Shown here in pieces: positions 1-10,662 of a stretch of 64,000 nucleotides of DNA; positions within the stretch are counted from its first letter, which is position 1; each line of letters starts with the position of its first letter. Location: contig NC_035161.2 in assembly GCF_001659605.2 (NCBI RefSeq), positions 8,665,738 through 8,729,737 on the forward strand. The letters are read 5' to 3'. The notes under the pieces were generated by a model that was not told the origin of the DNA, did no database searches, and worked only from the letters and a program-made list of their open reading frames with translations. The stretch is from Manihot esculenta. Taxonomy: Eukaryota; Streptophyta; Magnoliopsida; Malpighiales; Euphorbiaceae. The translations under genes and the position numbers were made by a program.

Positions 1-1713
1 GGAGTCTGCCGTTATGGGACTAATCTATGTTACAGGTGCGGATAGGAGGGGCACATAGCACGTGAGTGTCCCACTGCGCCCGGGTTGGCTCCGTCCCAGC
101 GGACAGATGCAGGTAGAGCGGCTCAGCCAGCAGCTCCAGCCATGGTTCAGGTTAGCGGTCGAGGCAGAGGAAGAGGGTCAGCCTTTTCTTCTGAAGGTTC
201 CCGTGGAGAAGGTCCGTCAGCTCCAGCTCGGATCTTCACCCAAGCTCAGCAAGAGGCAGACACATCGAACACAGTGGTGTCAGGTACGCTCACTTTTGAA
301 TGTTCTGATGTGTATGTTTTTGTGAACCTTGGTATTCTCTTTCTTTAGATGCTCTAGGATTCGTCGAGAGGTTGAGTTGATAGTTTTTGGGCTAGAGTGT
401 TCTCTTTGGGTCAGTGGACCCGAGTGTGATCCATCTGTGGCAGAGTCAGTCTGCCGGTCCAGTTCTGTGTCAGTTGAGGGTAGATGCCTTCCACCCAACT
501 TTGAGGTCCTGGACTTGACTGTCTGGATGTCAATCGAGGGATGGATCGATTTCTGCTCGTGGTGCTATCTTGGTCTGTAGAGACAAGGTAGTTAAGTTCA
601 GAGGACAGGATGGGTCAGAGGTAGTCTTCTGAGGGAGCATAGTAGGGATGCCTAGAGGTTTGATGTCAGCCTGTCAGGTTCGTAGGGTGCGTAGGAGGGG
701 TTGTCAGAGGGTTCTAGCTCTTGTTTGAGAGTTTAGCCGTCAGGTCAGGGAACCAGCCTCAGTGTTAGTTGTTAGAGAGAGTTCTTAGTTGTTTTCCTAG
801 GCTAGTTGTCAGGTTTACCACCTGTCAGGGAGTTAGAGTTTGGAGTAGGAGTGGTGTCTGGAACCAGAACCATTTCTTTCCTTCCCTACAGGATGGCGCC
901 TGCGTAGAGAGAGGTAGTAGTCAGAGTAGAGGCGAGACTTGGTAGACAGGGGTTTTATCCGACCTAGTACCTCACCCTGGACTGTTCCAGTGTGGTGGTG
1001 GAAAAAGAAGGATGAATCCTTGAGACTTTGTAACAACTGTAAGCAGTTGACCAAGGTCACTACCAAGAGCAGGTATTCCCATGCAGGATGGATGATCTAT
1101 TGGGACAGCTAGTAGGAGCTGGTTGTTTTCCAAGATAGATCTGAAATCCGGGTACTACCTGTGAGAGTTAGAGTTAGTTTTGGGTTAGCAATGAGCAGAA
1201 GCCAGTTGGTAAAGATGAAGAGAGAAGAGTAAGGATCAGAGTAGCGCAGTGGAAGCATGTCGAGCTTCAGGAGTAGGTTGGGTACTGCTAAGGTGTTTCT
1301 TTTGGTAAGGGTGATTTCCTATGGAGAAGTCCATTCGGATTTTCGGATTCCTGTGTTATGGAAGCTCGTGTCAGATCCAAGTGAGGTTCTTAAAGAACCA
1401 AAGGTGAAGGTCTCAAGGGATCTCACCTATGTTGAGCAGTTAGTGCGGATCATGGACACATAAGTTAAGAAGTTGAGGAATAAGGAAATCCCGATGGTGA
1501 AAAGTTTTGGAAATCACCACTGGTTGATAGTGAGTGTTTGGGAGACCCGGGAGTTTATACTCCAGCAGTGCCTGTGTCTCTCTTTTAGGAGAGAGATTTT
1601 TAGGTTTTGCTTGCTGGTTTGCTTGCTTGTTTATGTATGATTGATGCTATGATTTGAGATGCTTGTTTGTTTGTGAAACATTCGGGGACGAATGTTCTTA
1701 AAGGGGGGAAGAA
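1..1713 (+). pseudogene. Element A: decayed gag-pol of a Ty3/gypsy chromovirus (3' part)
   Basis: This is the internal region of an old copy of the same family as element B, entering from the left edge. Shifted frames show, in order, a degenerate CCHC knuckle (about 30-75), the Gly/Arg-rich linker and the segment before the protease (about 140-280), protease-like sequence (about 290-600), RT start (about 880-1130), then the extreme C-terminus of the integrase and the chromodomain (about 1340-1590, with LTYVEQ and [10 protein letters not shown]). Most of RT, RNase H and the integrase core is missing, so there was a deletion of several kilobases near 1150-1330. Stops and frameshifts are frequent. 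The end is defined by the purine-rich tract at 1701-1713 just before the LTR. It cannot encode a working polyprotein. Confidence 0.9.
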
Positions 1714-2987
1714 TGTAATACCCGGCTAGATTTCGGCATCGGAATCCCTGCCTTCCGGCGGAATCTCCGTTGGAATCTGGAATTCTGAAGATGCCAGAGG
1801 TTTCTAGAGGGGTGAAATGTGTTTCTATAATGTTTTCACTTGATTTCATGGTTTTAAATGAAAAAGAATTGAGTTTTGAAAAGAAAAGACCAAGGAGGCA
1901 TTTGCCAGGTTCGGCCGCCGAACATGGGAAGGCTTCGGGAGTGCCTTTGGCCTCCGAAAGTCTTGTTTGAACGAGCCAAGGTTCGGCCGCCGAAAGTCAA
2001 GTTCGGCCGCCGAACATGCATGAGTTTAGGGGGCACGTTAGGCTGCCGAAGGTCTTCGACCAGGCCACCTATAAAGGGCCCTCAGATCGGAAATGGGCGA
2101 GTTTTCTCCCCTTTCTCGAGCTCAGGTGAGTTTTTGTCCTCCCTTGGCCGTTTTCATGTTTTTATTCATCTCCTTCATGTTTTCATGAGTTCCATGGTTA
2201 TTTTGAAGAGTTTTCAAGCTTAGATCAAGTTTTGGGAACTTGGAGACCCAAGGAGTTGGTTTCTCCCATCTCCAAATTAGAGCTCGCACAAACCCTCGAT
2301 CTTCAAGAGGTAAGTGTGGATCTATGCTTTCTTTTACGTTTCATGAAGTTTTAAGTAAGTTTTAAGAGGTTTTAATGGTTAAAGTATGGGTAGATATGCA
2401 TGTTAGGCTTTATGTGGGTTTTATGCCCAATGTATGTTATGTGATGCTCATGTATGTTTATATGATGCTATGTTGAATGTTTAGGCTAGGTTATGCATGT
2501 GGGAGAGTGTATGCATGATTGGGAAAGAGCAAGTGAGATTATGGGTTGTTTTGATGGTTTTGGCTTATGTGAGTCATAAGCTATCTATGTATGTTTTTGA
2601 TGTTCTTTGGTGGAGTTTAAGCTTGTTTAAGCTCCTTTGTGCATGGTTAAGGGTTTATGCATGTTTTGGTAAAGTTGGGTGCTTGTTTTGGCGTGTTTGG
2701 AAGGTTTGGGAGGCTTGAATGCATGAGAAGCTGAGTTCTGCCCTTCTGGGAAGAACTCAGGTTCGGCCGCCGAAGGTGGTTTCGGCCGCCGAACCTGCCT
2801 TTGGATGCATGGATGGGCCACCTAACCTTGCCCCCGAAAGTTGAGTTTTGGCTTGAAAGCAGACTTTCGGCCGCCGAAGGAAGGATTCGGCCGCCGAAAG
2901 TGCCTGACTTTCGTCTCTGGAGTGGGACTTTCGGCCGCCGAAAGTGTCCGAGTTTCGTCTCTGGAGAGAGGGTTCGGCCGCCGAAGG
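1714..2987 (+). mobile_element. Element A 3' LTR, left half (split by element B)
   Basis: The LTR begins TGTAATACCCGGCTAG directly after a polypurine tract. It is a diverged subfamily: its head has an extra duplicated stretch around 1740-1790 compared with the element B LTR. It carries several TTCGGCCGCCGAA motifs (about 1910-2010 and 2760-2990), a TATA-like CTATAAAGG near 2070, and then stops at the insertion of element B. The rest of this LTR resumes at 12956. Confidence 0.9.
2983..2987. repeat. Target-site duplication GAAGG, left copy
   Basis: GAAGG immediately precedes the 5' LTR of element B and is repeated at 12951-12955 immediately after its 3' LTR. A 5-bp duplication is the normal size for Ty3/gypsy integrase. 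Confidence 0.95.
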
Positions 2988-3165
2988 TGTAATACCCGGC
3001 TAGACTCCGGTATCGGGATTCCTACCGTCCGGTGGAATCTCGGTTGTCGGAAACCTCTAGAAGGGTAAAAACTATGATTTTATGAAATGTTTTCATGTAT
3101 TTCATGTTTTTAAGTAAGAAATTTAATGAGTTTTTACATGAAAAGTCTTTGGAGGAAAACCCAGG

Positions 3166-3290
3166 TTCGGCCGCCGAAAGTCAAGTTCGGCCGCTGAACA
3201 TGCATGCGTTTTGGAGGCACGTTAGGCCCCCGAAAGCATGAGTGAGGGAAGTCAAGGTTCGGCCGCCGAACCTCATGTTCGGCCGCCGAA
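3166..3290 (+). promoter_or_regulatory. Cluster of four TTCGGCCGCCGAA motifs upstream of the LTR TATA box
   Basis: Sites are at 3166-3178, 3186-3198 (one base changed here, intact in the 3' LTR), 3258-3270 and 3278-3290. Each has TTCGG/CCGAA inverted arms and contains GCCGCC, the core of the GCC box bound by plant ERF transcription factors (known for the factor family; binding here is inference). They are arranged as two pairs of 20-bp spacing. Confidence 0.6.
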
Positions 3291-3345
3291 CATTTGCATG
3301 GATGCGGAGGCACATTCGGCCCCCGAACGTGGTCTGGCCAGCCAC

Positions 3346-3353
3346 TATAAAAG
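3346..3353 (+). promoter_or_regulatory. LTR TATA box of element B
   Basis: TATAAAAG lies within 'gccactataaaagggtcc'. The same block recurs in the other LTR copies of the family at corresponding positions. It lies 56-180 bp downstream of four GCCGCC-containing motifs, the layout of a Pol II promoter in U3. Transcription would be expected to start about 25-35 bp downstream. Confidence 0.75.
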
Positions 3354-5278
3354 GGTCCCTTAGCCGAAAATGGGCGAGCTTTTTCTCCCCATTTCGGCCA
3401 AGGTGAGCATTCCTCCATCCTTCCCCAATCTTGAGTTTTTCCTTCCTTTTTCCCTGATCTTTACAAGTTTATAACTTTGTTTTTGAAGATCTTGGAGCTT
3501 AGAACGAATTTTGGAGCTTGGAGACCAAAAGTTGGAACTTCTCCCATCTCCAAGTTTAGATCTCCTCAACCCTCGATCTTCAACAGGTAAGAGCCAATCT
3601 TAAGCTCAATGTATGATTTAAACAAGTTTTATGAAGTTTTAAAGGGTAGAATGCATGTTAGGGTTTATGTTAAACCTATGGGTTTTTTATGACTTTTTGA
3701 ACAATGTAGCTTGATTGTGTGTGATTGAAGTATTGTAGATGGGGTATATGCATGTTTGAGGCCCCTAGGAACTTGTATGCATGCTTTGGTTGAACTATAT
3801 GCATGTTTGGAAGGTTTGGAGGCGAAATGTGCTAAGGGAGCCAAGTTTCTGCCCTTTGGCAGAAACCAGGTTCGGCAGCCGAAGGTACTTTCGGCCGCCG
3901 AACATGGCTGGGGAGGCAGGCCTTTCGGCTGCCGAAGTTGCCCCCGAAAAGAGACTTTCGTCTCTGTCTGGCACTTTCGGCCGCCGAAGGTGCCGCCGAA
4001 CCTACCTGAGTTTCGTCTCTGTCCAGGACTTTCGGCCGCCGAAGGTGCCGCCGAAAGTGCCCTGTTCAGCCATTTCTTGCATGTTTTCATGTGATGTTTT
4101 TAGGATGTTTTAGGGGGTTTTTGGGGAGTATTTTAGAGTCATGTTCATGTATGTTTGGTGCCTCATTTGAGTCCACCTGTGTAGGTTCGGACCCGAGGAA
4201 CCGAGACCCCCGGTTGTGAGATAGTCGTTCAGAGTTCGTTGTTAAAGCTTCAGTTACCATGTGAGTGGAACAACCCCCTTAAGCTTTAAAGTAAATAAAT
4301 GAATGAATCATAAAGCATTGCCCATGCATCATTATGCCATGCAATATTAGGTTGTTTGCATTAGAATTCACGAATATGTTGCATTGCATACTTTGTTGTT
4401 GATGTGGATGAATGTTGAATGATCCATTAGCCCTTGTATGCCATGATAGCCTATGTGAGTCCAGGTGTGCCTGCTACGGCTCTACGCCCCTGGCACTATG
4501 ACTGATTATGGAAGTCCGGGTGTGCCTGCTATGGCTCTACGCCCCCGGCATGTATAAGTAAGAAAAGATTGGGGCCTAAATGGTGACAAGTTCATCCTTG
4601 TTGTGAAATGTTTGTGTTATGGCGCATACATGAAAGCATGAATAAGAAAAAGAAAGAAAAAGCTATATGATAATAATAATAATAAAATGAATAATAATAT
4701 ACCTAAAAATGGAGGAATTAAAATAAATGTTTTTAGTTTCTGCTCACTGGGCTCTAGTAGCTCACCCCACTCCCTTTATCCCCAGAGTTGCAGGTACAGG
4801 ATAGATCAAGAAGTCGGCTAGAGTGAAGTCAAGTCATGTATGTTGTAATAGATAGTAGTGGACATGAGCATGATGTAATGAGTATTTATGACTATGTAAT
4901 GTAATGAATGATTTGATGATGTATTGAGGATTATAGTAGTGCTTGACCTAGAGGTGTGTGAATCCCCACTATGTACAGAGTGTTTAATGAGTAATGATGT
5001 TAATGACCATGATTATCCAAGCTGTTATGTATGATGATGATACCCCATTGGAGTATTTGATGAGGACTCCAGTGTGGGGTTTATGTATGATTTTGTGCAT
5101 GCACAGGTTTTGCTTGGATAAGAGAAAAGAAAAATTTTTACAGATCATGTATATGTTGTTATGTATGGGATTCCACAGGTTTACAGGAGGTATGTAGGCT
5201 TGCTACGGGTCCCGGCGGCCTTAAGCCGATCTGGATCCTAGCGCCGGTAACGGGTCGGATTTCCGGGTCGTTACAGAG

Positions 5279-5290
5279 TGGTATCAGAGC
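5279..5290 (+). other. Primer binding site of element B (initiator tRNA-Met type)
   Basis: TGGTATCAGAGC begins three bases after the 5' LTR end. It is the standard plant LTR-retrotransposon sequence complementary to the 3' end of initiator tRNA-Met, where minus-strand DNA synthesis starts. Confidence 0.95.
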
Positions 5291-5476
5291 CCTAGGTTCA
5301 TATGGTCGGACCTAGAGTGTCGGGCTCATAGATGTTATAGAAGGTCAAGCACACTAGGAAAATCATGTCCACTAGGATAGGATGTAGAGTCCTGTCTATA
5401 TGATGATATGATATGCCATGATGATATGCATGTGCATAAATGCTATGATGTGATGCTATGTATGTGATGAGGGTTC

Positions 5477-8400
5477 ATGTGTTTCCACATGAATCATATG
5501 ATGCTAATGATTGCTTGTGCTATGTGCTGTTTTTCAGAAGATAGAATGAGAGGAACTCGTCGATCTGCACGATTGACTGGAGTGCCACCTCAGGACGAGG
5601 GCACTGATGCCCGTCCTTCAGCATTGCCTAGGGCAATGTCCAGTAGGTCCAACAGAGACAGAGTAGCTAGAGACCCTAGAAGGTCTTTGGATCTGGGTAG
5701 AAGCAGATCAGTAAGGGGAACAGTGCAGGGAGGAATGTCTGAGGATATGGAAGTAGACCAGAGGAGGGATGGCAGTCTCGGTGTGAGCATGCCGGAAGAG
5801 GGCATGGGAGAATCAGAAGGAGGCACTCAGGCCTCGAGTTATGTCCAGCCACATCACTACCCACCCTATTCACACCATCCAGGGTATTCGATGGGAGGTA
5901 CATCGGATTACCCCAGTTTTAGCCCTTATCCTCCACATATGCCATACCCACCTTACTACCCACCATACTCTCAGTACCCCATGTACCCACCTCCACCTCC
6001 CTATACCAGTACAGCAAACCCTAACCCAGGGGATGTTGCACCTCCACCACCACCAGTACCTACTGTCCCGGAAACACCAGTACCCAAACCTACCTCATCT
6101 GGAGGGAGCAAGGTCAAGATGACCGATTATATGAAGCTGGGTGCTCCCCAGTTTGAAACCGGTGACGATCCGTTCGTGTACTTGGAGCGGGTCAAGGCAA
6201 TTACAGATGAGATAGGGGCTGACGATAGTAGAGCCATTCAGATGGCCGGGTTCACGTTTAAGTGCAAGAAGGCACGGGAGTGGTTCAAGAATTATGTGAA
6301 CCCGAGAGTGGACAGCATGAATTGGGAAGAGTTTGCAAACGAGTTTGCAGGATGGGCTTTCCCTGATAGTTCAAGGGAATTGAAGATGATAGAATTCGAG
6401 CAGTTGAGGCAAACTGATGACATGAGTATAGACGAGTACACAGACAGGTTCCTGGAGTTGTTGCCATATGCTGGGCTGAATTTGGACACAGATCAAAAGA
6501 AGTCAAGGAGATATATTATGAGGCTGCACTCCAGGTATTCCTCTTTGGTACAGTCAGCAGAGAGAGAGAGTTTCCATGCCATAGTGGATATGGCTAGGAG
6601 AATGGAGGCTAGTGCTATCGTTGAGGGGAAGGTAAAACAGTCAGTGGCACAGTCTTCGGGTTCCAAAACCCCAGGTGGGGAAAGGGTAGACTCTTCTTCT
6701 CTAAGTGCAGCAGTTGCAGGCAGTAAGAAGTGGGACAGAGGCCACAGAAAATCTAAGAAGAATAAGTTCTGGAACAAGATCAAGTCAGGTCTGGGTTTAG
6801 GCAGTGGCTCAAGCTCTGGCGCAGAGGTTACAGCATGTATGAGATGTGGGAGACCACACAAGGGAGTATGTCTGGCAGGGACAAACACATGTTTCAGATG
6901 CGGACAGGCGGGTCATTTGGCTCGAGACTGTCCTAGAGGAGCCTTTACAGCACCGTCTCAGCAGACAACCTCCGGCAGTGTGGTGCAGCCAGTAGCTCCA
7001 GCCGCAACACAGGCCAGTGGCAGAGGCAGAGAGAGAGGGTCAGCCTCTTCATCAGCAGGATACAGAGGTGAAGGTCCATCAGCTCCGGCACGGATCTTCA
7101 CTATGACTCAACAGGAGGCCAACACATCCAACACCGTGGTGGCAGGTAATCTCATCATTGGTTGTTCTGATGTGTATGCCTTAATGGACCCGGGTGCATC
7201 TCATTCTTTTATTGCTCCGAGAGTCGTGGAGAGGGTAGGATTGATGGTCTCTGGGTTAGAGTGTCCCCTATGGGTCAGTGGACCCAAGTGTGACCCGTCA
7301 GTGGCAGAGGCAGTCTGCCAATGTAGTCCAGTTTTCATAGAGGGAAGATGCCTTTCCGCCGACCTGGTGGTTCTAGATTTGACAGATTTTGACATCATTC
7401 TAGGGATGGATTGGTTATCGACCCATGGTGCTACCTTGGACTGCAGAGACAAGGTAGTCAGATTCAGAGATCAGGATGGGTCAGAGGTCGTCTTCAGAGG
7501 AGACAAGAGGGGTACACCTAGAGGTCTGATCTCAGCTCTTCAGGCTCGTAGGTTGCTTAGGAGGGGATGTCAGGGGTTTCTAGCTCATGTGAGGGAGTTA
7601 GATAGTCATGTCAGAGAGCCCGCCTCAGTGCCTGTGGTGAGTGAGTTCTTAGATGTTTTCCCAGACGAGCTGCCAGGGTTACCACCTGCTAGGGAGATAG
7701 AGTTCGAGATTGAGTTAATGCCTGGTACCAGACCGATCTCTATCCCTCCCTACAGGATGGCACCAGCTGAACTGAAAGAACTAAAGGAACAGTTGCAAGA
7801 GCTGGTAGATAAGGGTTTCATCCGACCGAGTACTTCACCTTGGGGTGCTCCGGTTTTATTTGTGAGGAAGAAGGATGGATCCCTTAGACTTTGTATCGAC
7901 TACAGACAGTTGAACAAGGTCACTACCAAGAACAAGTACCCTTTGCCGAGGATCGACGATCTATTCGACCAGCTAACAGGAGCAGGTTGTTTCTCCAAAA
8001 TAGATCTGAGATCAGGGTATCATCAGTTGAGGATAAGGAATGAAGATGTACCGAAGACAGCTTTCAGGACCAGGTATGGGCACTATGAGTTCCTTGTGAT
8101 GCCGTTTGGGTTGACCAACGCCCCTGCAGCATTCATGGACCTCATGAACAGAGTATTCAGTCAGTATCTGGATCACTTCGTTATTGTCTTCATAGATGAT
8201 ATCTTAGTGTACTCCAGAAATGCAGAGGAGCATGCCCATCACCTGAGGACAGTTTTGCAGACCTTGAGAGAGCATGGCTTGTATGCCAAGTTCTCCAAGT
8301 GTGAGTTTTGGCTTAGGAGCATTTCATTCTTGGGGCACATTGTGTCAGAACAGGGTATTGAAGTAGACCCCAAGAAGGTAGAGGCTGTAGTTAACTGGCC

Positions 8401-8545
8401 TAGACCCACCACAGTGACCGAGATCAAGAGTTTTCTGGGTTTAGCAGGTTACTACAGGAGGTTCGTTCAGGACTTCTCAAAGATTGCTGCTCCTATGACC
8501 AAATTGACAAAGAAGAATCAGAAGTTCATATGGACCGATCAGTGA
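5477..8545 (+). CDS. Element B gag-protease-reverse transcriptase, ended by a premature TGA
   Basis: The open frame has 1022 codons. The first ATG gives an odd hydrophobic Met/Cys-rich leader; the ATG at 5546 (codon 24, after a splice-acceptor-like tttttcag) is a more likely start because the sequence then becomes a typical basic gag N-terminus. Domains in order: a Pro/Tyr-rich stretch (about residues 124-208), the gag capsid region (about 213-378), a variant knuckle [12 protein letters not shown] (about 454), a normal knuckle [14 protein letters not shown] (about 472-485), the protease with DPGASHSFI (about 571; the usual DSG is DPG), and RT from about 740 with [12 protein letters not shown] and FIDDILVYS (about 905). 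The frame stops at TGA (8543-8545), where the related element M has a Cys codon (TGC). The same frame continues to 10531. Confidence 0.93.
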   Translation: MCFHMNHMMLMIACAMCCFSEDRMRGTRRSARLTGVPPQDEGTDARPSALPRAMSSRSNRDRVARDPRRSLDLGRSRSVRGTVQGGMSEDMEVDQRRDGSLGVSMPEEGMGESEGGTQASSYVQPHHYPPYSHHPGYSMGGTSDYPSFSPYPPHMPYPPYYPPYSQYPMYPPPPPYTSTANPNPGDVAPPPPPVPTVPETPVPKPTSSGGSKVKMTDYMKLGAPQFETGDDPFVYLERVKAITDEIGADDSRAIQMAGFTFKCKKAREWFKNYVNPRVDSMNWEEFANEFAGWAFPDSSRELKMIEFEQLRQTDDMSIDEYTDRFLELLPYAGLNLDTDQKKSRRYIMRLHSRYSSLVQSAERESFHAIVDMARRMEASAIVEGKVKQSVAQSSGSKTPGGERVDSSSLSAAVAGSKKWDRGHRKSKKNKFWNKIKSGLGLGSGSSSGAEVTACMRCGRPHKGVCLAGTNTCFRCGQAGHLARDCPRGAFTAPSQQTTSGSVVQPVAPAATQASGRGRERGSASSSAGYRGEGPSAPARIFTMTQQEANTSNTVVAGNLIIGCSDVYALMDPGASHSFIAPRVVERVGLMVSGLECPLWVSGPKCDPSVAEAVCQCSPVFIEGRCLSADLVVLDLTDFDIILGMDWLSTHGATLDCRDKVVRFRDQDGSEVVFRGDKRGTPRGLISALQARRLLRRGCQGFLAHVRELDSHVREPASVPVVSEFLDVFPDELPGLPPAREIEFEIELMPGTRPISIPPYRMAPAELKELKEQLQELVDKGFIRPSTSPWGAPVLFVRKKDGSLRLCIDYRQLNKVTTKNKYPLPRIDDLFDQLTGAGCFSKIDLRSGYHQLRIRNEDVPKTAFRTRYGHYEFLVMPFGLTNAPAAFMDLMNRVFSQYLDHFVIVFIDDILVYSRNAEEHAHHLRTVLQTLREHGLYAKFSKCEFWLRSISFLGHIVSEQGIEVDPKKVEAVVNWPRPTTVTEIKSFLGLAGYYRRFVQDFSKIAAPMTKLTKKNQKFIWTDQ

Positions 8546-10531
8546 GAGGAAAGCTTTGAGGAGCTTAAGAGGAGGTTGACTTCAGCACCGGTGTTAGCTC
8601 TGCCGAAAAGTGATGATGACTTCTCAGTATATTGTGATGCGTCCCGTGTGGGACTGGGTGGTGTGCTAATGCAAAATGAGAGGGTGATCGCTTATGCTTC
8701 TAGGCAGCTGAAGAAGCATGAGCTGAATTACCCCACACACGATCTTGAGATGGCAGCAGTCATCTTTGCACTCAAGATGTGGAGGCATTACCTCTATGGG
8801 GTAAAGTGTGAGATCTTCACAGATCATAAGAGCCTGCAACACATCTTGAGTCAGAGAGATTTGAATTTGAGGCAGAGGAGATGGGTAGAGCTGTTGAGTG
8901 ACTATGATTGTAAGATTCAGTACCATCCGGGTAAGGCGAATGTTGTGGCAGACGCCCTAAGCCGGAAATCACTCGGCAGTCTATCCCACATTTCAGCAGA
9001 GAGGAGGCCGGTGGTGAAGGAGTTCCACAGACTTATGAGTGAGGGATTACAGTTGGAGTTGTCTGGCACAGGTGCCTTAGTGGCTCAGATGAGAGTGACA
9101 CCCGTGTTTCTGGAGCAGGTAGCTCAGAAACAGCATGAGGACCCAGAGTTGGTCAGGATAGCCAGAATGGTTCAGTCAGGCCAGAGTAATGAGTTCAAGT
9201 TTGATGATAAGGGGATCCTCCGCTACGGGAACAGATTATGTGTGCCAGATGACATTGGTCTGAAGGGAGATATTATGGGGGAAGCCCATAATACCAGGTA
9301 TAGTGTTCACCCTGGAGCCACCAAGATGTATCAGGATCTGAAGAGAGTGTATTGGTGGCCAACTATGAAGAAGGACGTGGCACTGTTCGTGTCAGCCTGC
9401 GATGTGTGCCAGAGGGTGAAACTAGAGCATCAGAAGCCGGCTGGAATGTTGAATCCACTACCGATTCCAGAGTGGAAATGGGAGAATATAGCTATGGACT
9501 TCGTAGTGGGGTTACCGGCGACGTCCAACAGATTGGACTCCATATGGGTGATTGTGGACAGACTCACCAAATCTGCTCACTTCATCCCTGTCAGGAGTGG
9601 TTACTCTGTGGACAAGTTGGCGCAGGTGTACGTAGATGAGATTGTTAAACTGCATGGGGTCCCGGTGTCTATAGTGTCAGATAGAGGGCCCCAGTTCACC
9701 TCCAGGTTTTGGCGGAGTCTGCAGAACGCTATGGGTACCAGATTAGACTTCAGTACTGCCTTCCACCCACAGACAGACGGACAGTCAGAGAGGACCATCC
9801 AGACAATAGAGGATATGCTCAGAATGTGTGTGCTAGATTTTGGCGGTTCTTGGAGGCAGCATCTACCTTTGGTGGAGTTTGCCTACAATAACAGCTATCA
9901 TGCTAGCATAGGGATGGCTCCATATGAAGCTTTGTATGGGAGAAAGTGCAGATCACCTATCTGCTGGGAGGAAGTAGGAGAGAGGACTCTTGCGGGTCCG
10001 GAGTTAGTAGAGCTTACCAGCAGGGTGGTACCCATAATCAGAGAGAGGATCAAGACTGCTGCTAGTCGGCAGAAGAGTTATGCAGATATCCGCAGAAGAC
10101 AGCTAGAGTTTCAGGAGGGGGATTTGGTTTTGCTCAAGGTGTCTCCTATGAAAGGAGTGGTTCGATTCGGGAAGAAGGGTAAGTTAGCTCCACGGTACAT
10201 CGGTCCTTTCGAGGTGCTTCAGAGGGTCGGTAATGTGTCGTACAAGCTAGACTTGCCTGCTTCGATGGAGAGAATCCATCCGGTTTTCCATGTTTCTCTG
10301 TTACGGAAGTACGTGTCGGATCCTGGAAAGGTTCTTAGTGAGCCTGATATGGAGATCCATGAGGATCTCACCTATGTAGAACAGCCAGTGCGGATCCTAG
10401 ACACTCAGATCAGAAAGCTGAGGAACAAGGAAATCCCGATGGTAAAGGTCCTTTGGAACCACCACAACTTAGAGGAATGCACCTGGGAGACACGGGAGTC
10501 CATGCTCCAGCAATACCCCCATCTGTTTTGA
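8546..10531 (+). CDS. Element B RNase H-integrase-chromodomain part of pol, downstream of the TGA
   Basis: It is in frame with the preceding gag-RT frame and free of further stops. RNase H shows [15 protein letters not shown] (about 8623) and DALSRK (about 8950). The integrase has the HHCC zinc region (about 9280-9412), the catalytic Asp in MDFVVGLP (about 9495), Asp in SDRGPQFTS (about 9677) and Glu in [13 protein letters not shown] (about 9790). The GPF module ([11 protein letters not shown]) lies near 10195, and the chromodomain follows from about 10340 to the end, with [23 protein letters not shown] and a terminal QQYPHLF. The chromodomain is thought to guide integration into heterochromatin. 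Without readthrough of the TGA this half would not be made as part of the polyprotein; an ATG at 8576 is not a convincing independent start. Confidence 0.92.
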   Translation, partial: EESFEELKRRLTSAPVLALPKSDDDFSVYCDASRVGLGGVLMQNERVIAYASRQLKKHELNYPTHDLEMAAVIFALKMWRHYLYGVKCEIFTDHKSLQHILSQRDLNLRQRRWVELLSDYDCKIQYHPGKANVVADALSRKSLGSLSHISAERRPVVKEFHRLMSEGLQLELSGTGALVAQMRVTPVFLEQVAQKQHEDPELVRIARMVQSGQSNEFKFDDKGILRYGNRLCVPDDIGLKGDIMGEAHNTRYSVHPGATKMYQDLKRVYWWPTMKKDVALFVSACDVCQRVKLEHQKPAGMLNPLPIPEWKWENIAMDFVVGLPATSNRLDSIWVIVDRLTKSAHFIPVRSGYSVDKLAQVYVDEIVKLHGVPVSIVSDRGPQFTSRFWRSLQNAMGTRLDFSTAFHPQTDGQSERTIQTIEDMLRMCVLDFGGSWRQHLPLVEFAYNNSYHASIGMAPYEALYGRKCRSPICWEEVGERTLAGPELVELTSRVVPIIRERIKTAASRQKSYADIRRRQLEFQEGDLVLLKVSPMKGVVRFGKKGKLAPRYIGPFEVLQRVGNVSYKLDLPASMERIHPVFHVSLLRKYVSDPGKVLSEPDMEIHEDLTYVEQPVRILDTQIRKLRNKEIPMVKVLWNHHNLEECTWETRESMLQQYPHLF

Positions 10532-10662
10532 GGTGAGTGTTAGTTGTTCTATGTGTTGCATGTATGAGATATTGTATGCCATGTTGTATGCTATGATTGA
10601 TGCCATGCTTTGTAAGTTAGTTGAGGAACATTCGGGGACGAATGTTCTTAAGGGGGGGAGAA
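10532..10662 (+). other. Element B 3' untranslated tail and polypurine tract
   Basis: A 130-bp tail follows the pol stop. It contains the inverted repeat 'aacattcggggacgaatgtt' (10627-10646) and ends in the purine run AAGGGGGGGAGAA (10650-10662) directly before the 3' LTR. The purine run is the plus-strand primer for reverse transcription. The same inverted repeat precedes the LTR in elements A, M and O, so it is a conserved family feature. Confidence 0.88.

Larger units (their letters stand above)
2988..5275 (+). repeat. Element B 5' LTR
   Basis: The LTR runs from TGTAATACCC to GGGTCGTTACA and matches 10663-12950. Visible internal parts are four TTCGGCCGCCGAA-type sites at 3166-3290, a TATA box at 3346-3353, donor-like splice sites near 3401 and 3588, a second GC-rich motif cluster at 3871-4060, a two-unit repeat around 'gcctgctacggctctacgcc' (about 4455-4550), and an AAT-rich microsatellite near 4668-4700. 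Short open frames inside it recur in the other LTR copies and are not considered genes. Confidence 0.96.

Noticed and set aside
3665..4113. Open frames of 110-141 codons on both strands, repeated almost identically at 11340-11788 and in other LTRs
   Set aside because: They lie inside LTRs, overlap each other on both strands over the GC-rich TTCGGCCGCCGAA repeats, and recur only because the LTR recurs. Repeat-encoded low-complexity peptides, no domain.
4994..5197. 67-codon frame, repeated at 12669-12872
   Set aside because: Same LTR sequence twice; no family resemblance and no conservation in the other LTR copies.
5279..5290. Possible tRNA gene at the primer sites (also 20084-20095 and 32977-32995)
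   Set aside because: Only the short complement of a tRNA 3' end is present; no cloverleaf, no A/B boxes.
8543..8545. TGA as programmed readthrough or recoding site between RT and RNase H
   Set aside because: The related element M has a Cys codon there and a continuous frame, so a point mutation is the simpler explanation; no recoding structure was identified.
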